This document shows, one piece after another, positions 1-5,405 of a stretch of 6,053 nucleotides of DNA. The notes under the pieces are model-generated. The model saw only the letters and a list, made by a program, of their open reading frames with translations, had not been told where the DNA came from and made no database searches. Origin of the DNA: B1-G15 sp964346135. GTDB lineage: Archaea; Thermoproteota; Bathyarchaeia; Bathyarchaeales; Bathyarchaeaceae. Numbering within the stretch: position 1 is the first letter of the stretch; each line of letters begins with the position of its first letter. The stretch lies in NCBI GenBank assembly GCA_964346135.1, contig CAYFTS010000130.1, positions 1 through 6,053 of the forward strand, written 5' to 3'. Made by a program: the position numbers and the translations under genes.

Positions 1-2
1 GA

Positions 3-92
3 AACTATTTTGCTCTCAAAGAGATGCTTAGGCGAAGAAGCAATCAAAGTACATGGTCCAGATTAAAGAAATGCGGCCTTTTAAGCAGATAG
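3..92 (+). CDS. Possible C-terminal end of an unidentified plus-strand protein (partial)
   Basis: The third frame is open from the left window edge to a TAG at 90-92 and would encode about 29 residues. The tail is strongly basic, with runs such as LKEMLRRRS and STWSRLKKCG, which looks more like a real protein end than a random translation. It would stop 20 bp before the stop of the convergent glycosyltransferase at 113, a normal archaeal convergent spacing. The first frame is also open to a TAA at 64-66, so the choice rests only on composition. No function can be given. The piece is short and may be chance. Confidence 0.33.
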   Translation, partial: NYFALKEMLRRRSNQSTWSRLKKCGLLSR

Positions 93-112
93 AAGCTAAC
101 AGATCTATAAAA

Positions 113-1312
113 TTAACTCTTCAGAATATTTCTTAAACCTCTGTCACCTCTAATCTTGGGCACATAAGTCAACCATTTTTTCTGAAACTCAAAGTAATCT
201 AAGCAATGTTTTCTGGCGAAGCTAAGTGCAGATGGGATATGACGTGTGTTTTGTGTGAACTCCCTGAAGCTTTTCAGCTTTCTTTTAGAAAGCGAATGGA
301 AGCTATTTAGACAATTAGATATCGCAAATTTGAATGGAATTTCTGGAGTCAAGAAATAGCCTGGGTATGGTTTGAGGGATTTGATTAAGACTTTTTCTAC
401 GTTCTTCATACCTTCCTGACGGAGCAGTTTCTCTCTCATGTAAAGAAACCTGTACAAGTCTTGTCTCATCTCAGACCATCGATTCTTCATTTCTCCTGGA
501 CTATGCAATACCCTTAACTCGATATCCAGCATAAACTTGAAACCAAACATCCTAGCGTTCACAAGCAGATCCATATCTTCTCCACGAGTTATGTAAGGAT
601 CAAAAGGAACCCTTTCAAACATTTTCCAGTGAAGAATCATGTTGCCACCGAAAGCAAAAGTGGTTTCTGATAGCCGCTGTTTGCTCTCTATGATCTTGAA
701 GGCTTCGTTCATTTTTCTCTCTTTAGGCCAACATGATTTCCACCATGCCATTAAATCAACATTTAAGTAATAATTACCGTCTTCATTTACGTAGTAACCA
801 GCAACGCCTCCAAGTAGTTTTCCACCTACCTCACTTCCAACATATTCTTGTGCTTTATGGAAGTATCTTGAGTCATTCACAACAACGTCATCATCCAGGA
901 AAACAAGTACATCTGATTCCAGAATTTGGGCAATTATTGAACCTATGTTGCGTACATTTGAGTAACCGTAGAGACGGAGAAGCTGAGCTAATTTTTGGTC
1001 TTTAGAAGTCATTTTTCTCAGAGTGGATACTGAGAATTGTTTGATGTCAAAGTAGTCTTTGTAGCTGCTAAGGATTTTTTTGGTTTTTTCTTTTGCCTTT
1101 TCCTCCAGTGCTTGGTGTGTCACTGCAACTATCACAGCGATCGTTGTTGAATTTTTGGGGATGTCTGTGCTTTTCAGGCTTCTCAGCAATCGTGGCAGAG
1201 TACTTTGTGATTCCAGTGGCGTAGGATGGTCATAGATAGCGTTGGGGGTTTGATGTTGGATTTCAGTACTGGTTGAAGTCCAATATGTCGGTATAACTAC
1301 AGAAATTTTCAC
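113..1312 (-). CDS. GT2-type glycosyltransferase (GT-A fold), cytosolic
   Basis: Predicted inverting nucleotide-sugar glycosyltransferase of 399 residues; donor and acceptor are unknown. The N-terminus has the GT-A first strand KISVVIPTY (2-10). A proline-rich insert follows (about 11-40, including YDHPTPLES) before the first helix. RNIGS (121-125) precedes the strand VLVFLDDDVVV, whose acidic triplet D140-D142 is the expected metal and nucleotide-sugar site. FGGN (221-224) and RGEDMDL (243-249) match the acceptor loop and catalytic-acid region of GT2 enzymes, and H270 in LHSPGE may be a metal ligand. About 130 residues of helical C-terminal extension follow, with no clear membrane segment, so the protein is probably soluble. 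The start is GTG at 1310-1312: an in-frame TGA lies at 1322-1324 and a GAGG lies 7 nt upstream of the GTG. It is the second gene of an operon, 23 bp after the GT4 gene. The fold call is firm; specificity is not. Confidence 0.9.
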   Translation of the reverse strand: MKISVVIPTYWTSTSTEIQHQTPNAIYDHPTPLESQSTLPRLLRSLKSTDIPKNSTTIAVIVAVTHQALEEKAKEKTKKILSSYKDYFDIKQFSVSTLRKMTSKDQKLAQLLRLYGYSNVRNIGSIIAQILESDVLVFLDDDVVVNDSRYFHKAQEYVGSEVGGKLLGGVAGYYVNEDGNYYLNVDLMAWWKSCWPKERKMNEAFKIIESKQRLSETTFAFGGNMILHWKMFERVPFDPYITRGEDMDLLVNARMFGFKFMLDIELRVLHSPGEMKNRWSEMRQDLYRFLYMREKLLRQEGMKNVEKVLIKSLKPYPGYFLTPEIPFKFAISNCLNSFHSLSKRKLKSFREFTQNTRHIPSALSFARKHCLDYFEFQKKWLTYVPKIRGDRGLRNILKS

Positions 1313-1319
1313 TAAACTG

Positions 1320-1323
1320 CCTC
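1320..1323 (-). promoter_or_regulatory. Ribosome binding site (GAGG) for the GT2 gene
   Basis: GAGG on the minus strand lies 7 nt before the GTG at 1312. It decides the start, because no other ATG, GTG or TTG lies between this GTG and the in-frame TGA at 1322-1324. It sits in the 23-bp gap after the GT4 stop, which fits translation from a shared transcript. Confidence 0.65.
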
Positions 1324-1335
1324 ATACGTTCAATA

Positions 1336-2592
1336 TTATCGTAAAAGCAATGGGATTACCTTCTTGATAACAATTGATTTCCAATCGTATTTCTCCACCA
1401 CTTTGTCGAAGCTGTTGTCAACGGTGCTCTCCAGTAGCATTCGATATATCCTAAAAGCAATATCTTCAGGTGGATTGTTCAAGTCGAACATGTATCCTTC
1501 AATGTCTTCTCTGATCAGTTCTTGAAAAGGTGGAATTCTTGAACAAAACACGGGCTTCCTAGCTGCGCCTGCTTCTATTACCGGAAGCCCAAAACCTTCC
1601 TCTTTACTTGGAATAAAAACGAGGTCAGCTATGTTATAAACATCTGGAACGCTCCATTTGACTATTTTGTTGTTAGAGATTTGTCTTTTGAAGCTGATTA
1701 AATCGTGGCAGAATATGACAGAGTCTTGCATTCTCCGCATTTTTATGACTCCTCTAAGCTTAGCCTCATAAGCAAGTGATTCGGGATCAGCACCAGGAGG
1801 TCCAGTAATCAGAAGCTTTATTCTTCTCTTTCCAGAAATGTGAGCCAACTCGTGAACTACATCAAGCGCCAATTCAATGTTCTTTCGAGGCAACACTCTT
1901 ACAGGAGTCACAATAATGAAATCATTAAATGAAAGACCGAGACGCTTCATCAACATTTTAGTGGTCTCATCTATCTTCAAATAATCCTCAACGTTAACAC
2001 CGTTAGGAATCACTATCATCCTAGAAATCTCGTAGGGTTTTTTCAGCGAAGCAAACTGCCTCGCCCTGAAATATGTAGGTGTGACAAAAGTAATGCTTCG
2101 ATTTTTATGATGGAGCAACGTCAGAGGGAACTTACCAATAGAGTCTTTCCATTCTTCTCTCACAAGAATTGTATCGTGTAGCCAAAAAATAAAACGCGTC
2201 TTAATATCCTCCATGAGTTCATTAATGGCAGCGGTGGCTGCAAAGTTGAAGGGCATAGAAGGAATATTGTGAACTATGCAAGAGTTAAGATCAGAAAAAA
2301 GTTTTCTTAATTCTTGCTTTATGTCGTTTTTCAGTTTTTCAAATTCTTCAGTTTTCTTGTGTTTTTTAAGTATCTCTTTCTGCACTCTTTGAACTCTTGA
2401 ATTCTCTGGCGAAAGTAGCGGGATTTCATGTTCCTCTAGGTTTTTATAGTCCAATCCTCCTCCTTTTCCAAAGATAAGACGAATATTGTAGCCTTGTTCC
2501 GTTAGAATCCTTGTATGGTAGTCTATAACGACTTCCACTCCAGCAATTTTCCTAGGTGGTGCAGTGTAATGTACAATTCCTACCTTAGACAT
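1336..2592 (-). CDS. GT4-type glycosyltransferase (GT-B fold)
   Basis: Predicted retaining glycosyltransferase of 418 residues that moves a sugar from a nucleotide-sugar donor; the acceptor is unknown. The N-terminal Rossmann domain (about 1-190) starts KVGIVHYT, with AGVEVV (17-22) as the acceptor-side loop and HD at 139-140 near the cleft. A Lys/Glu-rich helical insert (about 66-100) may be a coiled coil. The C-terminal donor domain has IPNGVN (195-200), the basic RVLPRKN (232-238), ITGPPGADP (262-270), and SKEEGFGLPVIEAG (329-342), which holds the GT4 E-x7-E motif as E332 and E340. No membrane segment is visible. ATG at 2590-2592 is preceded by AGGGTG 8 nt upstream. It is the first gene of a two-gene operon with the GT2 gene and is divergent from the mannosylglycerate-synthase-like gene. 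Pairing with that gene recalls two-step synthesis of mannosylated glycerate solutes, but a cell-surface glycan role is equally open. Confidence 0.9.
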   Translation of the reverse strand: MSKVGIVHYTAPPRKIAGVEVVIDYHTRILTEQGYNIRLIFGKGGGLDYKNLEEHEIPLLSPENSRVQRVQKEILKKHKKTEEFEKLKNDIKQELRKLFSDLNSCIVHNIPSMPFNFAATAAINELMEDIKTRFIFWLHDTILVREEWKDSIGKFPLTLLHHKNRSITFVTPTYFRARQFASLKKPYEISRMIVIPNGVNVEDYLKIDETTKMLMKRLGLSFNDFIIVTPVRVLPRKNIELALDVVHELAHISGKRRIKLLITGPPGADPESLAYEAKLRGVIKMRRMQDSVIFCHDLISFKRQISNNKIVKWSVPDVYNIADLVFIPSKEEGFGLPVIEAGAARKPVFCSRIPPFQELIREDIEGYMFDLNNPPEDIAFRIYRMLLESTVDNSFDKVVEKYDWKSIVIKKVIPLLLR

Positions 2593-2600
2593 TCAAACAA

Positions 2601-2606
2601 CACCCT
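2601..2606 (-). promoter_or_regulatory. Ribosome binding site for the GT4 gene
   Basis: AGGGTG on the minus strand lies 8 nt before the ATG at 2592. The GGTG core is a common archaeal Shine-Dalgarno variant. It supports this ATG as the start. Confidence 0.5.
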
Positions 2607-2655
2607 AAATTCCAGCTTAAGGATTTGCATTGGTTAAATGTAAATATTACTAAAA

Positions 2656-2666
2656 AAATATTTAAC
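2656..2666. promoter_or_regulatory. TATA-like core of the divergent glycosyltransferase promoter region
   Basis: The 124-bp gap between divergent starts holds an AT-rich block (about 2638-2666) with AAATATTTAAC at its right end. Because ATATTTAA reads as TTAAATAT on the other strand, the same core could serve either direction. With an archaeal TATA-to-start distance of about 25 nt, plus-strand transcription would begin near 2687, giving a leader of about 30 nt before the ATG at 2717. Minus-strand transcription would begin near 2635, giving about 43 nt before the ATG at 2592. No operator was recognised. This is a pattern judgement only. Confidence 0.4.
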
Positions 2667-2705
2667 AGATAACATGTAAAAACCTTGTTACAACAGTTCC
2701 TACAT

Positions 2706-2709
2706 GGAG
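2706..2709 (+). promoter_or_regulatory. Ribosome binding site (GGAG) for the mannosylglycerate-synthase-like gene
   Basis: GGAG lies 7 nt before the ATG at 2717. It overlaps another ATG at 2704 that is out of frame, so the motif favours 2717 as the true start. Confidence 0.65.
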
Positions 2710-2716
2710 CTCTGCT

Positions 2717-3955
2717 ATGAAAAAATATAGTAATTCTGCTCTGTCACCGCGTGCTTGGAAATATCTAAAAAACATCAAAAGAGCTGACTTAATCGTAGGA
2801 ATTCCATCTTACAACAATGCTCACACAATCAACTATGTCGTATATCAAGCTGCAAAAGGGTTGGAAACATATTTTCCAAACCGGAAATCAGTGATTTTTG
2901 TTTCCGACGGGAATTCAACTGATGGAACTTTGGCAACTATCAGTGCCATGCGCGTTCCCTTCCAAGTTAACATTATTCCTGCCACCTATGTTGGTGTCTC
3001 AGGGAAAGGCTCGGCTGTAAAAGCTATCTTCGAAGCTGCACGATACTTGGAAGTCAAAGCAGTAACTCTTGTTGATTCGGATTTGCGGAGTATATCCCCA
3101 GAATGGATTAAGCAATTAGTTTCACCAATCCTAATGAAAACAGAGCTTGTAACACCTTATTATATTAGATACAAGTATGACGGTACAATTACCAATTTCC
3201 TTTGCTATCCTGTTACTTCTAGTCTTTACGGGAAAAAAATTAGACAGCCGATAGGAGGCGATTTTGGAATGTCCATAAAACTTGTGAAAGAACTTCTAGA
3301 ATCGCCACTATGGCAAACGCGTTACATACGCCGTTTTGGAATAGACATATTCGAGACACATACCGCGCTAGCTAAGAAGTTCGAGGTGAAACAAGCATTT
3401 TTAGGATCTAAAGTTCATGAAGCAAAAGACCCGTCAAAACATTTAGCGCCAATGTTTAGACAAGTGATAGGATCAATGTTTACCTGCATTGAAAGTTATG
3501 AAAAAGTTTGGAAAGAAATCCGTGGCTACCATAAGGTGGAAATCGTTGATGAAGAAATATACTCAGGAAAACCAGAAGTGATCCATGTAGATCTTCAAAA
3601 CTTCATAAAAACATACAAAAGCGGTTTTGACGAAAATAAACAAATCTACCGAGCGGTTTTGAGCAATGAGTTGATCAAAGAAGTCGAAAAACTCAAAAAG
3701 ATGAATGATATAGAACACTGTTTTTCGCCGGAAACTTGGGCGAAAATAGTTTATTCATTTGTCGCCAACTTCAGAAACAGGGAACAGCTTGAAAGAGAAA
3801 AGCTGCTGGATGCCTTAAGAATACTTTGGATTGGAAAAGTTGCCGTTTTTATAAGGGAAACGTTAGAGTTAGATACCATGAAAGCGGAAAAGAAAATTGA
3901 AGAAGAAGTAAAAATTTTTGAAAAGTCAAAACCTTATTTGTTGGACATTTTCTGA
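2717..3955 (+). CDS. Mannosylglycerate synthase-like glycosyltransferase (GT78/GT81-type)
   Basis: GT-A transferase of 412 residues, close to the length of mannosylglycerate synthase (about 400). That enzyme joins mannose from GDP-mannose to D-glycerate; the GT81 relatives use NDP-glucose and 3-phosphoglycerate. Visible motifs in order are VGIPSYN (27-33), VSDGNSTDGT (62-71), GKG (96-98), the metal-binding DSD at 120-122, ISPEWI (126-131), QPIGGDFGMS (177-186), FGIDIFETH (207-215) and SKVHEAKD (231-238). From memory of the Rhodothermus enzyme, these line up with its GKGDG, DAD, GPDWI, QPLGGELLM, WGIDTLYTF and GKAH segments, including the Lys, Asp and His that hold donor, metal and acceptor. 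The helical C-terminal domain also matches: SPETWAKIVYSF (337-348) and LRILWIGKV (367-375). No signal or membrane segment is seen. ATG at 2717 has GGAG upstream. It stands alone on the plus strand, divergent from two transferases. The family call is strong; sugar and acceptor are inferred. Confidence 0.8.
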   Translation: MKKYSNSALSPRAWKYLKNIKRADLIVGIPSYNNAHTINYVVYQAAKGLETYFPNRKSVIFVSDGNSTDGTLATISAMRVPFQVNIIPATYVGVSGKGSAVKAIFEAARYLEVKAVTLVDSDLRSISPEWIKQLVSPILMKTELVTPYYIRYKYDGTITNFLCYPVTSSLYGKKIRQPIGGDFGMSIKLVKELLESPLWQTRYIRRFGIDIFETHTALAKKFEVKQAFLGSKVHEAKDPSKHLAPMFRQVIGSMFTCIESYEKVWKEIRGYHKVEIVDEEIYSGKPEVIHVDLQNFIKTYKSGFDENKQIYRAVLSNELIKEVEKLKKMNDIEHCFSPETWAKIVYSFVANFRNREQLEREKLLDALRILWIGKVAVFIRETLELDTMKAEKKIEEEVKIFEKSKPYLLDIF

Positions 3956-4016
3956 TGAAAAATGTGCACATAAAGATAAATTCTGAATATATTTCCTACC
4001 ATAGCCTACGCTATTA

Positions 4017-4217
4017 TCAACAGTTTGCATGTGTCTTCGCCACGCTTGGCTGGGGTTCTTTAATGGAATAAAGCTCGCCATCATCAGACATTTTCTCCAA
4101 AATTTCTCCGTGGACATTACAAACATAGTAAAAGTTGTCTCTATCGTTAATCCACTTGTGGGTAGCTTTTTTTCTACACCCTTTGATTTCACATTCGACG
4201 TAAACTTTAATTTTCAT
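4017..4217 (-). CDS. Small putative zinc-binding protein (CX4C-X18-CX2H)
   Basis: A 66-residue protein not recognised as a named family. Cys9 and Cys14 (ECEIKGC) and Cys33 with His36 (VCNVHGE) form a CX4C-X18-CX2H pattern. The short strand-rich middle (ATHKWINDRDNFYYVC) is typical of small treble-clef or zinc-ribbon proteins in archaea. The last 15 residues look disordered and end in Cys. ATG at 4215-4217 has a strong AGAGGT ribosome binding site 7 nt upstream. That site and the metal-ligand pattern favour this frame over two overlapping open frames, a longer one on the opposite strand (4029-4301) and one on the same strand (3926-4192). The gene converges with the mannosylglycerate-synthase-like gene, leaving 61 bp between the stops. 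DNA, RNA or protein binding are all possible; no partner is evident. Confidence 0.68.
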   Translation of the reverse strand: MKIKVYVECEIKGCRKKATHKWINDRDNFYYVCNVHGEILEKMSDDGELYSIKEPQPSVAKTHANC

Positions 4218-4224
4218 GTTTCTA

Positions 4225-4230
4225 ACCTCT
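4225..4230 (-). promoter_or_regulatory. Ribosome binding site (AGAGGT) for the small zinc-binding protein
   Basis: AGAGGT on the minus strand lies 7 nt before the ATG at 4217. It is one of the best Shine-Dalgarno matches in the window and is a main reason to accept this small gene. Confidence 0.6.
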
Positions 4231-4383
4231 TTGTTCGCGAATACAAGCGAATTGGGGTAGAACCCGCACGTCTGAGAGCGATAATTGTCGGAAAGGCTTA
4301 GAAAATGACGAACGAGTTCTTAGCGCCCTAATAAGCATGTTAAGAAGTGCGATATAAGGGTTACTATTTTTCATCAGAATCGA

Positions 4384-4394
4384 AAATATTTTAT
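4384..4394 (+). promoter_or_regulatory. Possible TATA box upstream of the broken winged-helix gene
   Basis: AAAATATTTTA sits 62-72 nt before the likely TTG start at 4456. With archaeal spacing, transcription would begin near 4415 and leave a leader of about 30-40 nt. The element is also a palindrome (AAAATATTTT) in an AT-rich region, so a chance match is quite possible. Confidence 0.33.
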
Positions 4395-4455
4395 TCCCGA
4401 AGACGAAGACTCTTCCTGATTATGTTTGCACGCGAAAATCTAACTGGTGCAACAG

Positions 4456-4661
4456 TTGAAACTCAAAGATTTAACTAAAATAGAAAGAAAAACCTACAAA
4501 TTAATAAAAGAGGCTGGAGAAATCCAACCTAAGAATATGCCTGACCGAAGAATGGTTGAAGCAATTGCCAACCTGAAAAACAAGGATTAGTACAAATCTA
4601 CAAGAAACACGCTAGCATCTATCGAAGGAAGAAAAAGAAGTTTGTAAAAGCAAAAAGGTAA
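4456..4661 (+). pseudogene. Small basic winged-helix-like protein, split by a -1 frameshift
   Basis: Two overlapping frames together make one convincing protein of about 68 residues. The first frame runs from TTG 4456 (GTG 4447 is also in frame) and reads KLKDLTKIERKTYKLIKEAG, then IQPKNMPDRRMVEAIANLKN, to a TAG at 4588-4590. The frame one base back continues with GLVQIYKKHASIYRRKKKKF and ends in VKAKR at a TAA, 4659-4661. The joined product has a helix-turn-helix layout: ERKTYKLIKEAG, MVEAIANL as recognition helix, GLVQIYKK as first wing strand, and a very basic tail. This fits small archaeal winged-helix proteins that I recall with a LKNKGLVE-type centre. The change falls between about 4575 and 4587, beside GAAAAAC. 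It may be a real one-base loss, an assembly error in the A run, or ribosomal slippage. G-AAA-AAC is not a canonical slippery heptamer, so an indel is most likely. If intact, the role would be nucleic-acid binding. The TTG has only a weak GGTG upstream (4446-4449). Confidence 0.68.
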
Positions 4662-4746
4662 TACCTAGAACTTTGGCTGTAGAACTGCTTTTACCACGCG
4701 CACACAAAGAAGGGAGGGTTACGTAAGACATCGCCATATGTAGCCT

Positions 4747-4767
4747 GTTCAAATCTCATCTCCCGCA
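4747..4767 (+). other. tRNA 3'-end-like fragment (possible attachment site remnant)
   Basis: The segment matches the layout of a tRNA 3' end: G53, a seven-base T-loop TTCAAAT (4748-4754), five bases CTCAT (4755-4759), seven bases CTCCCGC (4760-4766) and discriminator A (4767). The spacing is exact for a T-arm plus acceptor strand. The 5' T-stem strand is not there (AGCCT instead of the needed ATGA before the G). No GCGGGAG acceptor partner lies upstream, so it is not a complete tRNA. Archaeal integrative elements commonly use tRNA 3' ends as attachment sites and leave such copies. The implied acceptor stem and A73 would suit tRNA-Leu. An 8-base T-loop match can occur by chance, so this is tentative. 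Confidence 0.3.
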
Positions 4768-4782
4768 CTTGTGGAATGGAGT

Positions 4783-4793
4783 TGATAAATAAA
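4783..4793 (+). promoter_or_regulatory. Probable TATA box of the isochorismatase-like gene
   Basis: TGATAAATAAA ends 37 nt before the ATG at 4831. With archaeal spacing, transcription would start around 4813-4818, giving a leader of about 13-18 nt, typical of short-leader archaeal transcripts. A purine-rich TGAGAGAG just before the ATG may help initiation. Confidence 0.45.
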
Positions 4794-4830
4794 CCTCCTC
4801 ACACTAATAGGTATTATGAGTTGAGAGAGT

Positions 4831-5355
4831 ATGAGTGAAACTGCTTTACTAATAATAGATATGCAAGCTGGAAATTTCTCAGAACCTGACCCCATACATA
4901 AAGGGAGTGAACTCATCAGAAAAGTCAAGAACCTAATCGCCAAGGCACGCTCTGCACAAAGACCAATTATCTACGTTAAAAATAACGGTGGTAAAGGTGA
5001 ACCCGACGAGTATGGCACTCCAGGATGGAAAATCCATCCTATAATTCGGCCTACAGAGGCAGATATGGTGATTCAAAAGCAGACGCCGGACGCCTTTCAC
5101 GAAACAAGCTTACACCATGAACTGAGTTCCAGACGAATCAAAAAGCTGTTCATCGCAGGATTGCAGACCGAGTATTGTATAGATACGACTTGCCGTCGTG
5201 CTTTCACTCTTGGCTATGAAGTAACACTAGTGAAGGATGCTCACAGCACGTGGGACTCTTCACTTCTCAAAGCAAACCAAATCATTGCTCATCACAACAA
5301 TGTCCTAGGTGGATGGTTTGTCACTTTAAAAAGTGAGAGGGAAATCGAGCTTTAA
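4831..5355 (+). CDS. Isochorismatase-like cysteine hydrolase
   Basis: A 174-residue member of the isochorismatase-like hydrolase superfamily, normal length for the single-domain cytosolic enzymes. The catalytic triad is visible: Asp10 in LLIIDMQ (6-12), Lys83 in VIQKQTPDAF (80-89) and Cys116 in AGLQTEYCIDTT (109-120), the last preceded by the usual loop that forms the oxyanion site. The ending VTLVKDAHSTWDS and HHNNVLGGWF is also typical. The Asp-x-His...His metal site of nicotinamidases, expected around residues 50-70, is absent (NNGGKGEPDEYGTPGW), so NAD salvage deamidation is unlikely. Amide, imide or related small-molecule hydrolysis is possible, and the substrate cannot be told. ATG at 4831 is preferred because the in-frame ATG at 4816 is followed by TGA (4822-4824). 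It is monocistronic and convergent with the chaperonin gene, leaving 50 bp. Its style resembles bacterial homologues, so acquisition by transfer is possible but untested. Confidence 0.9.
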   Translation: MSETALLIIDMQAGNFSEPDPIHKGSELIRKVKNLIAKARSAQRPIIYVKNNGGKGEPDEYGTPGWKIHPIIRPTEADMVIQKQTPDAFHETSLHHELSSRRIKKLFIAGLQTEYCIDTTCRRAFTLGYEVTLVKDAHSTWDSSLLKANQIIAHHNNVLGGWFVTLKSEREIEL

Positions 5356-5380
5356 TTCATGTTGTTCTTCGAGAGAAAAC

Positions 5381-5396
5381 TCCCAAAAAAAAGGGA
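5381..5396 (-). terminator. T-rich terminator-like element downstream of the thermosome gene
   Basis: On the minus strand, a few bases after the thermosome stop, the sequence reads TTTTT CCC TTTTTTTT GGGA. TCCC (5381-5384) and GGGA (5393-5396) can pair around an eight-base homopolymer, which is T on the minus strand. Archaeal termination relies mainly on T tracts, so the T5 and T8 runs are the stronger evidence and the 4-bp stem is probably minor. On the plus strand, the T5 at 5403-5407 could help end the isochorismatase-like transcript. Confidence 0.5.
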
Positions 5397-5405
5397 AAAA
5401 TGTTT

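Noticed and set aside
733..1005. 90-codon plus-strand frame inside the GT2 gene
   Set aside because: It is antisense to conserved GT2 motifs, and its His/Gln-rich composition is typical of a shadow frame.
3926..4192. 88-codon minus-strand open frame
   Set aside because: It overlaps the zinc-binding protein in another frame and runs into the end of the mannosylglycerate-synthase-like gene, and it shows no motif.
4234..4251. Hairpin TTCGC / GCGAA with an 8-base loop upstream of the zinc-binding gene
   Set aside because: Five base pairs with a large loop and no T tract or conserved context are within chance expectation.
4029..4301. 90-codon plus-strand open frame
   Set aside because: It lies opposite the zinc-binding protein, has no ribosome binding site, and its translation is Phe/Val/Ile-rich as expected for an antisense frame. 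The minus-strand gene has metal ligands and AGAGGT.
4222..4374. 50-codon minus-strand frame ending 4 bp before the zinc-binding protein start
   Set aside because: The position would suit an operon, but the translation is Arg/Ser/Leu-rich without motifs and there is no clear ribosome binding site.
4698..4767. Complete tRNA ending at the T-loop-like fragment
   Set aside because: No pairing acceptor strand, D-arm or anticodon arm could be built upstream, and the T-stem itself does not pair beyond one base.
4749..4943. 64-codon minus-strand frame across the isochorismatase start
   Set aside because: It is antisense to the N-terminus and catalytic Asp of the hydrolase and has no motif.
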